From NCBI GenBank assembly GCA_027055635.1, contig JALUMZ010000069.1:1-13474 (forward strand): DNA of 13,474 nucleotides, written 5' to 3'. Below the pieces are notes generated by a model. It saw only the letters and a list, made by a program, of their open reading frames with translations, searched no databases and was not told where the DNA came from. A program made the translations under genes and the position numbers. Positions within the stretch are counted from its first letter, which is position 1, and each line of letters opens with the position of its first letter. Of this stretch, positions 7,888 to 13,474 are shown piece by piece. This DNA comes from Campylobacteraceae bacterium (GTDB lineage: Bacteria; Campylobacterota; Campylobacteria; Campylobacterales; Sulfurospirillaceae).

Positions 7888-9614
7888 AAGTACCCATTTT
7901 TGATAAGAGAATTTTAAATATACTAATTATTATATTTCTTAGTTTTTTTACCTTTTTTTGGACATTTTCTATCTTTCATAAGCCATTTGTTTTTGATGCC
8001 TATATAGCAGTTGTTTTTATCCGTGTTCTATCATCAGTTTTGATTTTAAACGATTACTCTCTATCCTGGTCAAAAGCTACACAAAAGACATTTTTGATAA
8101 AAAGTCTTGTAAATATCACAGCATTTTTAATCTATATGCCAATTTTTTATACTAAGATAACTGTTGCATTTTTTCTATCCGAACTCTTTTTATACCTCTT
8201 TTTTATAAATTTTTTTATGTATCTATATTATCTTTATAAAAATAGAAGTTTTAAACAAAAAGATAAATCACTAGTTATATATGGTGCGGGAAAAGCGGGC
8301 TTGAGGCTTGAGGAGGAGTATAGAGACTCATACTTTAAGATGAGGTATTTTCTTGATGATGATAAAGTGCTTCAAAAGCGAAGTGTCGATGGCATAAAGA
8401 TAGTTTCAAGCGAAGAGTTTATAGAAAAGTTTGAAAAAAGAGTTGATTTACTGATTATAGCGATACCGTCGGCAAATCCAACTCGAATAAAAACTATATA
8501 TAATAAAATGTATAAATATTTTTACAATATAAAGATTTTACCACCGCTAAATCAAATTTTGACAGAAAGACCTTTTTCAAATCAACTTAAAAATATAAGT
8601 GTAGAGGACCTCTTGGCTCGATATCCTCAAGATTTAGATAAAGAGTTAATTGAAAGTTTTTTAAAAGATAAAAAAGTCCTTGTTACAGGAGCAGGAGGCA
8701 GTATAGGAAGTGAAATCTGTAGGCAATGTGTGAAGTATGGCGTAAAAGAGTTAGAATTGATAGAACATAGCGAGTTTAATCTGTACAGTATAAATGAAGA
8801 GTTAAATATACAAAACAAAAGAGTATATTTGCTTAGTGTGCTAAATGCACAAGCATTAGAGAAAATCATCTCTACATGTAAGCCTGATATCATCATCCAT
8901 GCAGCTGCTTACAAGCATGTGCCCTTAGTTGAAGAGAATATAGAAGAGGGCATAAGAAACAATATATTGGGTACAAAAAATTGTATAGATTTAGCTATAA
9001 AGTATGGTGCAAAAAAGCTTATACTTATCTCTACAGATAAAGCAGTAAGACCGACAAATGTTATGGGGGCAACCAAAAGAGTGTGTGAGTTATATGCAGG
9101 TAACATAGTATCTGGTAATACGGAGATAGCATCTGTTAGATTTGGGAATGTTCTTGGAAGTAGCGGTTCTGTCATACCTAAATTTAAAAAACAGATAGAG
9201 TCAGGTGGTCCCCTGAGCGTTACACATCCAGATATGACACGCTATTTTATGCTAATTCCAGAGGCTTGTGAGTTAGTGCTTCAGACCGGAGCAATGGCAA
9301 AAGGTGGTGAGATATTCATTTTGGATATGGGAAAGCCTGTCAAGATAGTTGATTTGGCAAAAAAAATGATAGAGTTAAGTGGTAGAGATGATATAGAGAT
9401 AGAGTTTACAGGTTCTCGTCCGGGAGAGAAGCTTTTTGAAGAACTTTGGATTGATGACAAGGAAAAAGAGACAAGATACAGTTCCATCATGATAGCGAAA
9501 GATACAAACTATGATATAGAGAAACTACAAAAAGATATATCCGAGCTTCTTGTTTGTGAAGATAAGATCAAAAAATTACAAGAGATTGTGCCGGAATTTA
9601 ATCATAAAAATTAA
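7884..9614 (+). CDS. pglF: UDP-N-acetylglucosamine 4,6-dehydratase (PglF/FlaA1-type, membrane-bound)
   Basis: This enzyme converts UDP-GlcNAc to the UDP-4-keto-6-deoxy sugar that begins the pathways to bacillosamine and N-acetylfucosamine. The 576-residue protein has four N-terminal hydrophobic spans (about 10-30, 38-56, 72-92, 94-118), a first nucleotide-binding fold with GAGKAG (134-139), and the catalytic SDR domain with TGAGGSIG (268-275). The active site reads STDK (383-386) and, instead of the SDR Tyr, Met394 four residues before Lys398 in NVMGATKR, the arrangement known from C. jejuni PglF (T395, M405, K409) shifted by 11. SRPGEKLFEE (511-520) is the C-terminal family signature. The start overlaps the upstream gene by ATGA. 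The partner aminotransferase and acetyltransferase (PglE, PglD) are not in the window. Confident call; the final sugar is uncertain. Confidence 0.95.
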   Translation: MKVPIFDKRILNILIIIFLSFFTFFWTFSIFHKPFVFDAYIAVVFIRVLSSVLILNDYSLSWSKATQKTFLIKSLVNITAFLIYMPIFYTKITVAFFLSELFLYLFFINFFMYLYYLYKNRSFKQKDKSLVIYGAGKAGLRLEEEYRDSYFKMRYFLDDDKVLQKRSVDGIKIVSSEEFIEKFEKRVDLLIIAIPSANPTRIKTIYNKMYKYFYNIKILPPLNQILTERPFSNQLKNISVEDLLARYPQDLDKELIESFLKDKKVLVTGAGGSIGSEICRQCVKYGVKELELIEHSEFNLYSINEELNIQNKRVYLLSVLNAQALEKIISTCKPDIIIHAAAYKHVPLVEENIEEGIRNNILGTKNCIDLAIKYGAKKLILISTDKAVRPTNVMGATKRVCELYAGNIVSGNTEIASVRFGNVLGSSGSVIPKFKKQIESGGPLSVTHPDMTRYFMLIPEACELVLQTGAMAKGGEIFILDMGKPVKIVDLAKKMIELSGRDDIEIEFTGSRPGEKLFEELWIDDKEKETRYSSIMIAKDTNYDIEKLQKDISELLVCEDKIKKLQEIVPEFNHKN

Positions 9615-9622
9615 AAATTGGG

Positions 9623-9628
9623 TATAAT
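9623..9628 (+). promoter_or_regulatory. Consensus -10 box for nadK, probably giving a leaderless mRNA
   Basis: A perfect TATAAT lies in the 20-nt gap between pglF and nadK. A start site 6-8 nt after the box falls on or next to the nadK ATG at 9635. No Shine-Dalgarno is present (the bases before ATG are AATAAACTT). The region upstream is A/T-rich with no clear -35, as is usual in Campylobacterota promoters. Confidence 0.6.
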
Positions 9629-9634
9629 AAACTT

Positions 9635-10510
9635 ATGAAAATAACAAATAAAAATGAAAAAATCAGCTCTATTAAGTGTGCGGGTTTGGTTAGTAAGCCA
9701 AATGATAGCTCTTTGAGAAAATATTATGATGTTATTGAAAAATCACTAGAAAAATATGGTGTAGAACTCTTGGTAGATACCAGTAGTGCTGAAACTTTAA
9801 ATTGCATAGGTCTTGATTTTGATGAGATGTGTCAAAGGAGTGATCTGCTTATATCTCTTGGCGGAGATGGAACACTCATATCACTGTGTCGCAGGAGTTT
9901 TCGCTACAATAAGCCGGTCTTGGGTGTGTATGCGGGTCAGCTAGGGTTTTTGACAGATATAAAATCAGACAAGATAGGGGAGTTTATAGATGGTTTTTTC
10001 AGAGGTGAGTACAGAATAGACGAGAGGATGCTTCTGGAAATTTCTCTACATGTAGAGGGTGGCAAAAAAAGACTAGTAGCTTTTAATGATGCTGTATTTG
10101 TAAGAGACAATATAACAACTATGTCAACAGTTGATGCTTTTGTAGATGGCCAAATGATAAACTCATATAGAGGAGATGGACTTATAGTCTCTACACCGAC
10201 AGGCTCAACAGCTTACAATATCTCAGCCGGTGGTCCTGTTGTATTTCCTTTGACTCAAGCACTGATTCTTACTCCTATATGTCCACACTCTCTTACTCAA
10301 AGACCTTTAGTTTTACCAGTTGATTTTGAGATAGAGTTTAAAAGCAAAGATGATATATTGATAGTCATAGATGGGCAAGATCGATATAAGATGAGAGATT
10401 TTGATAAAATTGTGATTAAGATAGCAAATAAGAGTGCAAAACTTATCCACTCAATAGAAAGAAACTATTTTGAAGTTTTAAAGAAAAAATTAAACTGGGG
10501 AAATATGTGA
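9635..10510 (+). CDS. nadK: NAD kinase
   Basis: NadK phosphorylates NAD+ at the 2' position with ATP or polyphosphate to make NADP+, in the cytosol. The 291-residue length fits the family. Motifs: SLGGDGTL (74-81) with the catalytic Asp78, GQLGFLTD (101-108), FND at 150-152 (the NE/D position that binds the nicotinamide ribose), STPTGSTAYN (186-195), and the C-terminal SLTQRP (219-224) and IDGQ segments. The C-terminal half closely resembles Campylobacter NadK. The ATG at 9635 follows a TATAAT box at once and has no ribosome binding site, so it may be read from a leaderless transcript; the N-terminal length agrees with homologues, which argues against a later start. It shares a GTGA overlap with recN, and both are probably in one operon that is separate from the glycan genes. 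Confidence 0.95.
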   Translation: MKITNKNEKISSIKCAGLVSKPNDSSLRKYYDVIEKSLEKYGVELLVDTSSAETLNCIGLDFDEMCQRSDLLISLGGDGTLISLCRRSFRYNKPVLGVYAGQLGFLTDIKSDKIGEFIDGFFRGEYRIDERMLLEISLHVEGGKKRLVAFNDAVFVRDNITTMSTVDAFVDGQMINSYRGDGLIVSTPTGSTAYNISAGGPVVFPLTQALILTPICPHSLTQRPLVLPVDFEIEFKSKDDILIVIDGQDRYKMRDFDKIVIKIANKSAKLIHSIERNYFEVLKKKLNWGNM

Positions 10511-12036
10511 TTGAGAGATTTTATCTAAAAGAGCATTTTTCATTTGGTGAATGTGAATTTAAATTTAAAGGTGGTTTGATAGCTTTTACCGGTCCTAGCG
10601 GTGCGGGAAAATCTGTTTTTATGCAGGCACTGCTTTCGCTTTTTGGATATGAAGAGGCGAGTGCAAGTATCGCTGAAGTTGATATTGCTCATAGTGCAAA
10701 TCTAGAAGAGTTTGGCATAAAGGGCGAAGATATAGATATATTTAGATTAGTAAAATCCAAAACAACAAGATACTTTATAAACTCACAAAGTGTATCTAAA
10801 AAAAATATAAATGAAATTTCAAAAAAGATCATAAATTATCTAAGTGTAAAAGATGGTGGTGAATTTGAAAATGAGAGACTCTTAGAGTTAGTAGATGCTA
10901 TAACATCTCTAAAAGACCCTAGGCATATACGGAGGCTTAAAGAGTTTCAAGAAGACTATATGGGTTATATAAAATTAAAAGAAGAATTAGATAGAATTAT
11001 CCAAAAAGAGAAAAAGGTAGAAGAGTTAAAAGAGTTTGCAAGATTTGAAATAGCAAAAATAGAAGATATAGATCCAAAAATAGGTGAAGATGAAGAGTTG
11101 CAACTTCAAAAAAAGACTATATCAAAAAAAGAGAAGATAACAATAGCCTTGCAAGGTGCTTTGGAGATATTTCATAGTGAGTCAAATGTTATAGAGACTC
11201 TAAATCTTATGGATGAAGAGAGTGCTTTTTTTGATGAGTGTATGAATGAACTTCGAGCAAAGTTTGAGACTCAGCAAGAGAGGCTAGATGAGCTAGAAGA
11301 GATAGATATAGACTCACTCTTAGAGCGTATAGAGAAGATAGCAGGGCTAAAAAAGAGATATGGGAGCATAGAAGAGACTTTAGCTTATAAAAAACAGAAG
11401 TTAGAAGAATTAGAAGAGTATGAAAATATATCTTTTGCAAAAGAGGATTTACAAAAAAGGTATATAAGTGCTAAAGAGACAGTAGAAAAATTGAGCGAAA
11501 AAATCTCTACTCTAAGAAGAGAAAACCTTGTCTCTATGAATATAAAGATAAACGGATATCTAGATGAACTATATATGCCTAAAGTCAAACTATCTATTGT
11601 GCCTAAAGAGTTAGATGAGTTGGGTTGTGATTGTATTGAGGTAAATCTTGGAAAAGTTGAGTTAAAAAAAATAAGTGCAGGAGAGTACAATCGTCTAAGA
11701 TTAGCTTTCCTAGCTACAAGAAGTGAGTACCTACAAGGAGATGGCGGAGTTTTGATACTTGATGAAATTGACTCAAATCTTAGTGGAAAAGAGTCCATGA
11801 GCGTGGCAAATGTACTTTTGAAGCTCTCAAAAAAATATCAAATATTTGCCATATCACATCAACCTCAACTATCATCTCGTGCAGATATGCACTTTTTGGT
11901 AGAGAAAGATAGTGACAAAAGTAGAGTCAAACTTTTAAGCAAAGATGAGAGAGTAAAAGAGTTGGCAAGAATGGTAAGTGGAGAAGAGATACACGAAAAA
12001 GCACTAGAATTTGCAAAATCTTTAATGTCAGATTAA
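10507..12036 (+). CDS. recN: DNA repair protein RecN, short form
   Basis: RecN is an SMC-like ATPase acting early in double-strand-break repair. The 509-residue protein has an N-terminal Walker A GPSGAGKS (29-36), a central charged coiled-coil region (about 145-345, rich in Glu and Lys), then the ABC signature ISAGEYNRLRLA (389-400), Walker B VLILDE (415-420) continuing into IDSNLSG, and the switch histidine in ISHQPQ (449-454). It is about 40 residues shorter than E. coli RecN, mostly in the coiled coil. The signature reads SAGE rather than SGGE. Translation starts at GTG 10507, which overlaps the nadK stop (GTGA); a GGGGA run about 6 nt upstream supports it. Coupling to nadK is likely. A divergent SMC/RecF-type protein is a less likely reading. 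Confidence 0.9.
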   Translation: MIERFYLKEHFSFGECEFKFKGGLIAFTGPSGAGKSVFMQALLSLFGYEEASASIAEVDIAHSANLEEFGIKGEDIDIFRLVKSKTTRYFINSQSVSKKNINEISKKIINYLSVKDGGEFENERLLELVDAITSLKDPRHIRRLKEFQEDYMGYIKLKEELDRIIQKEKKVEELKEFARFEIAKIEDIDPKIGEDEELQLQKKTISKKEKITIALQGALEIFHSESNVIETLNLMDEESAFFDECMNELRAKFETQQERLDELEEIDIDSLLERIEKIAGLKKRYGSIEETLAYKKQKLEELEEYENISFAKEDLQKRYISAKETVEKLSEKISTLRRENLVSMNIKINGYLDELYMPKVKLSIVPKELDELGCDCIEVNLGKVELKKISAGEYNRLRLAFLATRSEYLQGDGGVLILDEIDSNLSGKESMSVANVLLKLSKKYQIFAISHQPQLSSRADMHFLVEKDSDKSRVKLLSKDERVKELARMVSGEEIHEKALEFAKSLMSD

Positions 12037-12070
12037 TCATGCAAAAATATGTATATTCTCTACAATTTTT

Positions 12071-12149
12071 TGGCGTAGCCATAGCTTTAGTAAAAAAATA
12101 AAAATAGTAATTTCTCTGCGATAGCCAAAGTGCAAGGAGCGAGGAATTT
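12071..12149 (+). repeat. Intergenic direct repeat, copy 1
   Basis: This 79-bp element begins TGGCGTAGCCATAGCTTTAG and ends GCGAGGAATTT. It matches copy 2 (12204-12278) closely in its first half and at its end, and differs by single-base indels in an A-run and by a changed stretch near 12128-12138. A short TATTCTCT also precedes each copy (12054-12061 and 12196-12203). Within it, two ~20-nt subunits starting GCG(A)TAGC recur. It lies between recN and the response-regulator gene and has no convincing coding potential. Confidence 0.75.
12109..12148 (+). repeat. Imperfect inverted repeat in copy 1
   Basis: AATTTCTCTGCG (12109-12120) can pair with GCGAGGAATT (12139-12148). Pairing is AATT, a T-G wobble, CTC, a bulged T, then GC, enclosing a loop of about 18 nt. 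It is weaker than the equivalent stem in copy 2 because the innermost pairs are lost. No T-tract follows, so it is not a standard terminator. Confidence 0.45.
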
Positions 12150-12203
12150 AAAAAAGACTTTGTATTTGGTTATTATAAGAGCATATATATTTTCGTATTC
12201 TCT

Positions 12204-12278
12204 TGGCGATAGCCATAGCTTTAGTAAAAAAAATAGTAATTTCTCTGCGATAGCAGAAGCTTTAGTCGCGAGGAATTT
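12204..12278 (+). repeat. Intergenic direct repeat, copy 2
   Basis: This 75-bp second copy begins TGGCGATAGCCATAGCTTTAG and ends GTCGCGAGGAATTT. It is 133 bp downstream of copy 1, with a 54-bp AT-rich spacer between. The subunit near 12246-12265 (TGCGATAGCAGAAGCTTTAG) is closer to the first subunit than its counterpart in copy 1. The pair looks like a local duplication of a dispersed intergenic element; the dispersed nature is inference. Confidence 0.75.
12238..12277 (+). repeat. Stem-loop in copy 2, leader of the diguanylate cyclase gene
   Basis: AATTTCTCTGCGA (12238-12250) pairs with TCGCGAGGAATT (12266-12277): AATT, a T-G wobble, CTC, one bulged T, then GCGA/TCGC, about 12 pairs closing a 15-nt loop. 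It lies directly upstream of the GGGGC hairpin and the ribosome binding site of the next gene, so the mRNA leader should be well folded if transcription starts upstream. Confidence 0.55.
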
Positions 12279-12281
12279 GTC

Positions 12282-12308
12282 AGGGGCTTTGCCCCTAACA
12301 AAGGGGAG
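12282..12308 (+). promoter_or_regulatory. Two mutually exclusive hairpins at the ribosome binding site
   Basis: Hairpin A pairs AGGGGC (12282-12287) with GCCCCT (12291-12296) across a TTT loop. Hairpin B would pair CCCCT (12292-12296) with AGGGG (12302-12306) across AACAA, and would bury the Shine-Dalgarno GGGGAG (12303-12308), which is 5 nt before the ATG at 12314. Both use the same CCCCT, so only one can form. Hairpin A has one more pair and is made first, so the default state should leave the ribosome site open. Regulation is inferred from pairing only; no ligand or protein partner is visible. Confidence 0.4.
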
Positions 12309-12313
12309 AAAAA

Positions 12314-13474
12314 ATGAAAGAAAGAATTTTAATTATAGAAGACAATAAGGCCTTGTCAAAGATAATAGCAAAAAAGATGGAGAAAAATCTTGATTTTGAT
12401 ATTATTCAAGCATATACTTATGCAGAAGCTGAAGAGATTATAAGTGATAATGATGATTTTTTTATAACTTTATGTGATCTAAATCTACCTGATGCACCAA
12501 ATGGAGAAATTGTTGATTTTGTCCTCTCTTGTGGTTTGCCGGTTATCGTTTTGACAGGCAGTATTGATGATGAGCTAAGAGAAGAGATGTTGTTAAAAAA
12601 TATAGTTGATTATGTATATAAAGGGAATATAGATGATGTTAACTATATCTTTTCTCTTATAAAAAGATTGTCAAAAAATAGGGATATAAAAGTTTTGGCA
12701 GTTGATGACTCCTTGGTGTTTAGAGGTGAGATAAAAAAGATACTACAGAGTCAAATGTTTAAAGTCTTGATGGCTGCTCATGGAGAAGAGGCTCTCGGTT
12801 ACCTTGAAACAAATAGAGATATAGAGTTGATACTTACTGATTTTAATATGCCGGTTATTGATGGAGTTGAGTTAACAAAAAGAGTGAGAGAAACTTTCAG
12901 TAAAGAAGAGCTGGTTATCATCTCTATGACGGGTAACAGCGATCATCTAGTCTCGGCAAAATTCTTAAAAATTGGAGCAAACGATTTTATAAACAAACCT
13001 TTTAGTAAGGAGGAGTTAGTTTGTCGTATAAATAATGCCCTAGATGCAAAAGAGCATTTGGAAAAGATGAGTGATATGGCCCATAAGGATTTTTTGACAA
13101 AAGTTTATAATAGAAGATACTTTTTTGAAGAAATAGGTAATTTTTACAGTGAAAACTTACCATTTTCCGTTGCTATGATAGATATAGATAAATTTAAAAA
13201 AATTAATGATATTTATGGACATGATGTTGGAGATAGTGTTATTGTATCTTTAGCTAATGTTTTAAGAAGAGATACAAAAGGCGGTGATTTGGTAGCTAGA
13301 TTTGGCGGAGAAGAATTTTGTGTAGCGCTAAGAGGTGTAAATCAAAAACAGGCCATTGGTTTTTTTGCAAAACTTAGAAAAACTATCTCTGATTTGTCTC
13401 TAAAGATAGAACAACATGATATAAAGTTTACCGTATCCATAGGTGTATCTTTTAGTGATGGAAGTGATATAGAT
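12314..13474 (+). CDS. REC-REC-GGDEF response regulator / diguanylate cyclase, 3' end missing
   Basis: The frame is open for 387 codons to the window end. Receiver 1 (about 1-120) has E9-D10, phospho-acceptor D55 (LCDLNLPD), T81 and K103. Receiver 2 (about 125-245) has D131-D132, D176 (LTDFNMP), T206 and K228 (NKPF). A short linker leads to a GGDEF domain starting at DFLTKVYNRR (259-268), with IDIDKFKKIND (289-299), YGHDVGD (301-307) and the active loop GGEEF (331-335). It should make cyclic di-GMP from two GTP in the cytoplasm, controlled by phosphorelay through two receivers as in PleD. No sensor kinase is in the window. The inhibitory-site position five residues before GGEEF reads K322-G-G-D325, not RxxD, so product inhibition may be weakened. 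The start is fixed by GGGGAG 5 nt upstream. Missing is the last third or so of the GGDEF domain and anything after it. Confidence 0.95.
   Translation, partial: MKERILIIEDNKALSKIIAKKMEKNLDFDIIQAYTYAEAEEIISDNDDFFITLCDLNLPDAPNGEIVDFVLSCGLPVIVLTGSIDDELREEMLLKNIVDYVYKGNIDDVNYIFSLIKRLSKNRDIKVLAVDDSLVFRGEIKKILQSQMFKVLMAAHGEEALGYLETNRDIELILTDFNMPVIDGVELTKRVRETFSKEELVIISMTGNSDHLVSAKFLKIGANDFINKPFSKEELVCRINNALDAKEHLEKMSDMAHKDFLTKVYNRRYFFEEIGNFYSENLPFSVAMIDIDKFKKINDIYGHDVGDSVIVSLANVLRRDTKGGDLVARFGGEEFCVALRGVNQKQAIGFFAKLRKTISDLSLKIEQHDIKFTVSIGVSFSDGSDID

Noticed and set aside
1013..11798. Minus-strand open frames of 60-137 codons inside the glycan, nadK and recN genes
   Set aside because: Each lies within a confidently identified + strand gene, is rich in Ser/Leu/Phe from reversed AT-rich codons, and shows no motif or ribosome site.
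12071..12086. Sigma-54-like promoter (TGGC...GC with correct GG-to-GC spacing) in repeat copy 1
   Set aside because: The match depends on a one-base deletion; copy 2, nearer the gene, has the wrong spacing. The -12 element reads TAGCT, and no gene follows at a sensible distance.
12071..12278. CRISPR-like array
   Set aside because: There are only two long copies and four uneven ~20-nt subunits, with spacers of unequal length and no cas genes.
12282..12296. Rho-independent terminator for recN
   Set aside because: The GC-rich stem is followed by TAACAAAGGGG, with no T-run, and lies just before a ribosome binding site.
12130..12348. A 72-codon + strand open frame across the repeat region
   Set aside because: It runs through repeat copy 2 and the hairpin, overlaps the start of the well-supported response-regulator gene in another frame, and its sequence is just the repeat translated.

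Overview
The window is AT-rich, densely packed and coded entirely on the + strand. Gene content points to a member of the Campylobacterota (Epsilonproteobacteria), probably a free-living Sulfurimonas- or Sulfurospirillum-like lineage rather than a pathogen. The evidence is a full-length Campylobacter-type PglB oligosaccharyltransferase, a PglF dehydratase, an NAD kinase whose C-terminal part reads like Campylobacter NadK, and a short RecN of about 509 residues. The genus is an inference; I could not search databases.

Region 1 (1-9614) is a protein N-glycosylation / surface-glycan locus. In order it holds a 5'-truncated SAM methyltransferase-like gene, a GT4 glycosyltransferase, a glutamine-dependent asparagine-synthase-type amidotransferase (asnB family), a second GT4 enzyme of the PglA/CapM type, the oligosaccharyltransferase pglB, a polytopic WecA/WbpL-type sugar-phosphate transferase, and the UDP-GlcNAc 4,6-dehydratase pglF. 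Several junctions are ATGA or TAATG overlaps, which suggests co-translation. A plausible scheme (inference) is: PglF makes a UDP-4-keto-6-deoxy sugar; enzymes encoded elsewhere finish it; the WbpL-type enzyme loads the sugar phosphate onto undecaprenyl phosphate; the GT4 enzymes extend the chain; AsnB and the methyltransferase decorate it; and PglB transfers the glycan to asparagine in the periplasm. PglC, PglD, PglE and the flippase PglK are not in the window. The notable point is a Campylobacter-type PglB and PglF paired with a WbpL-type initiator in place of PglC.

Region 2 (9615-12036) is housekeeping: nadK followed by recN with a GTGA overlap. nadK has a perfect TATAAT box ending 6 nt before its ATG and no Shine-Dalgarno sequence, so its mRNA is probably leaderless.

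Region 3 (12037-12313) is a non-coding spacer with a tandem-like duplication of a ~75-79 bp element. Each copy ends in an imperfect inverted repeat. After the second copy come a GGGGC-TTT-GCCCC hairpin and a GGGG-containing Shine-Dalgarno that could pair with the same CCCC run, a possible small RNA switch.

Region 4 (12314-13474) is the start of a REC-REC-GGDEF response regulator / diguanylate cyclase that runs off the window end. Its phospho-acceptor aspartates and GGEEF motif are intact, but the I-site position reads KxxD instead of RxxD.

I saw no tRNA, rRNA, CRISPR array, intact insertion sequence or minus-strand gene.
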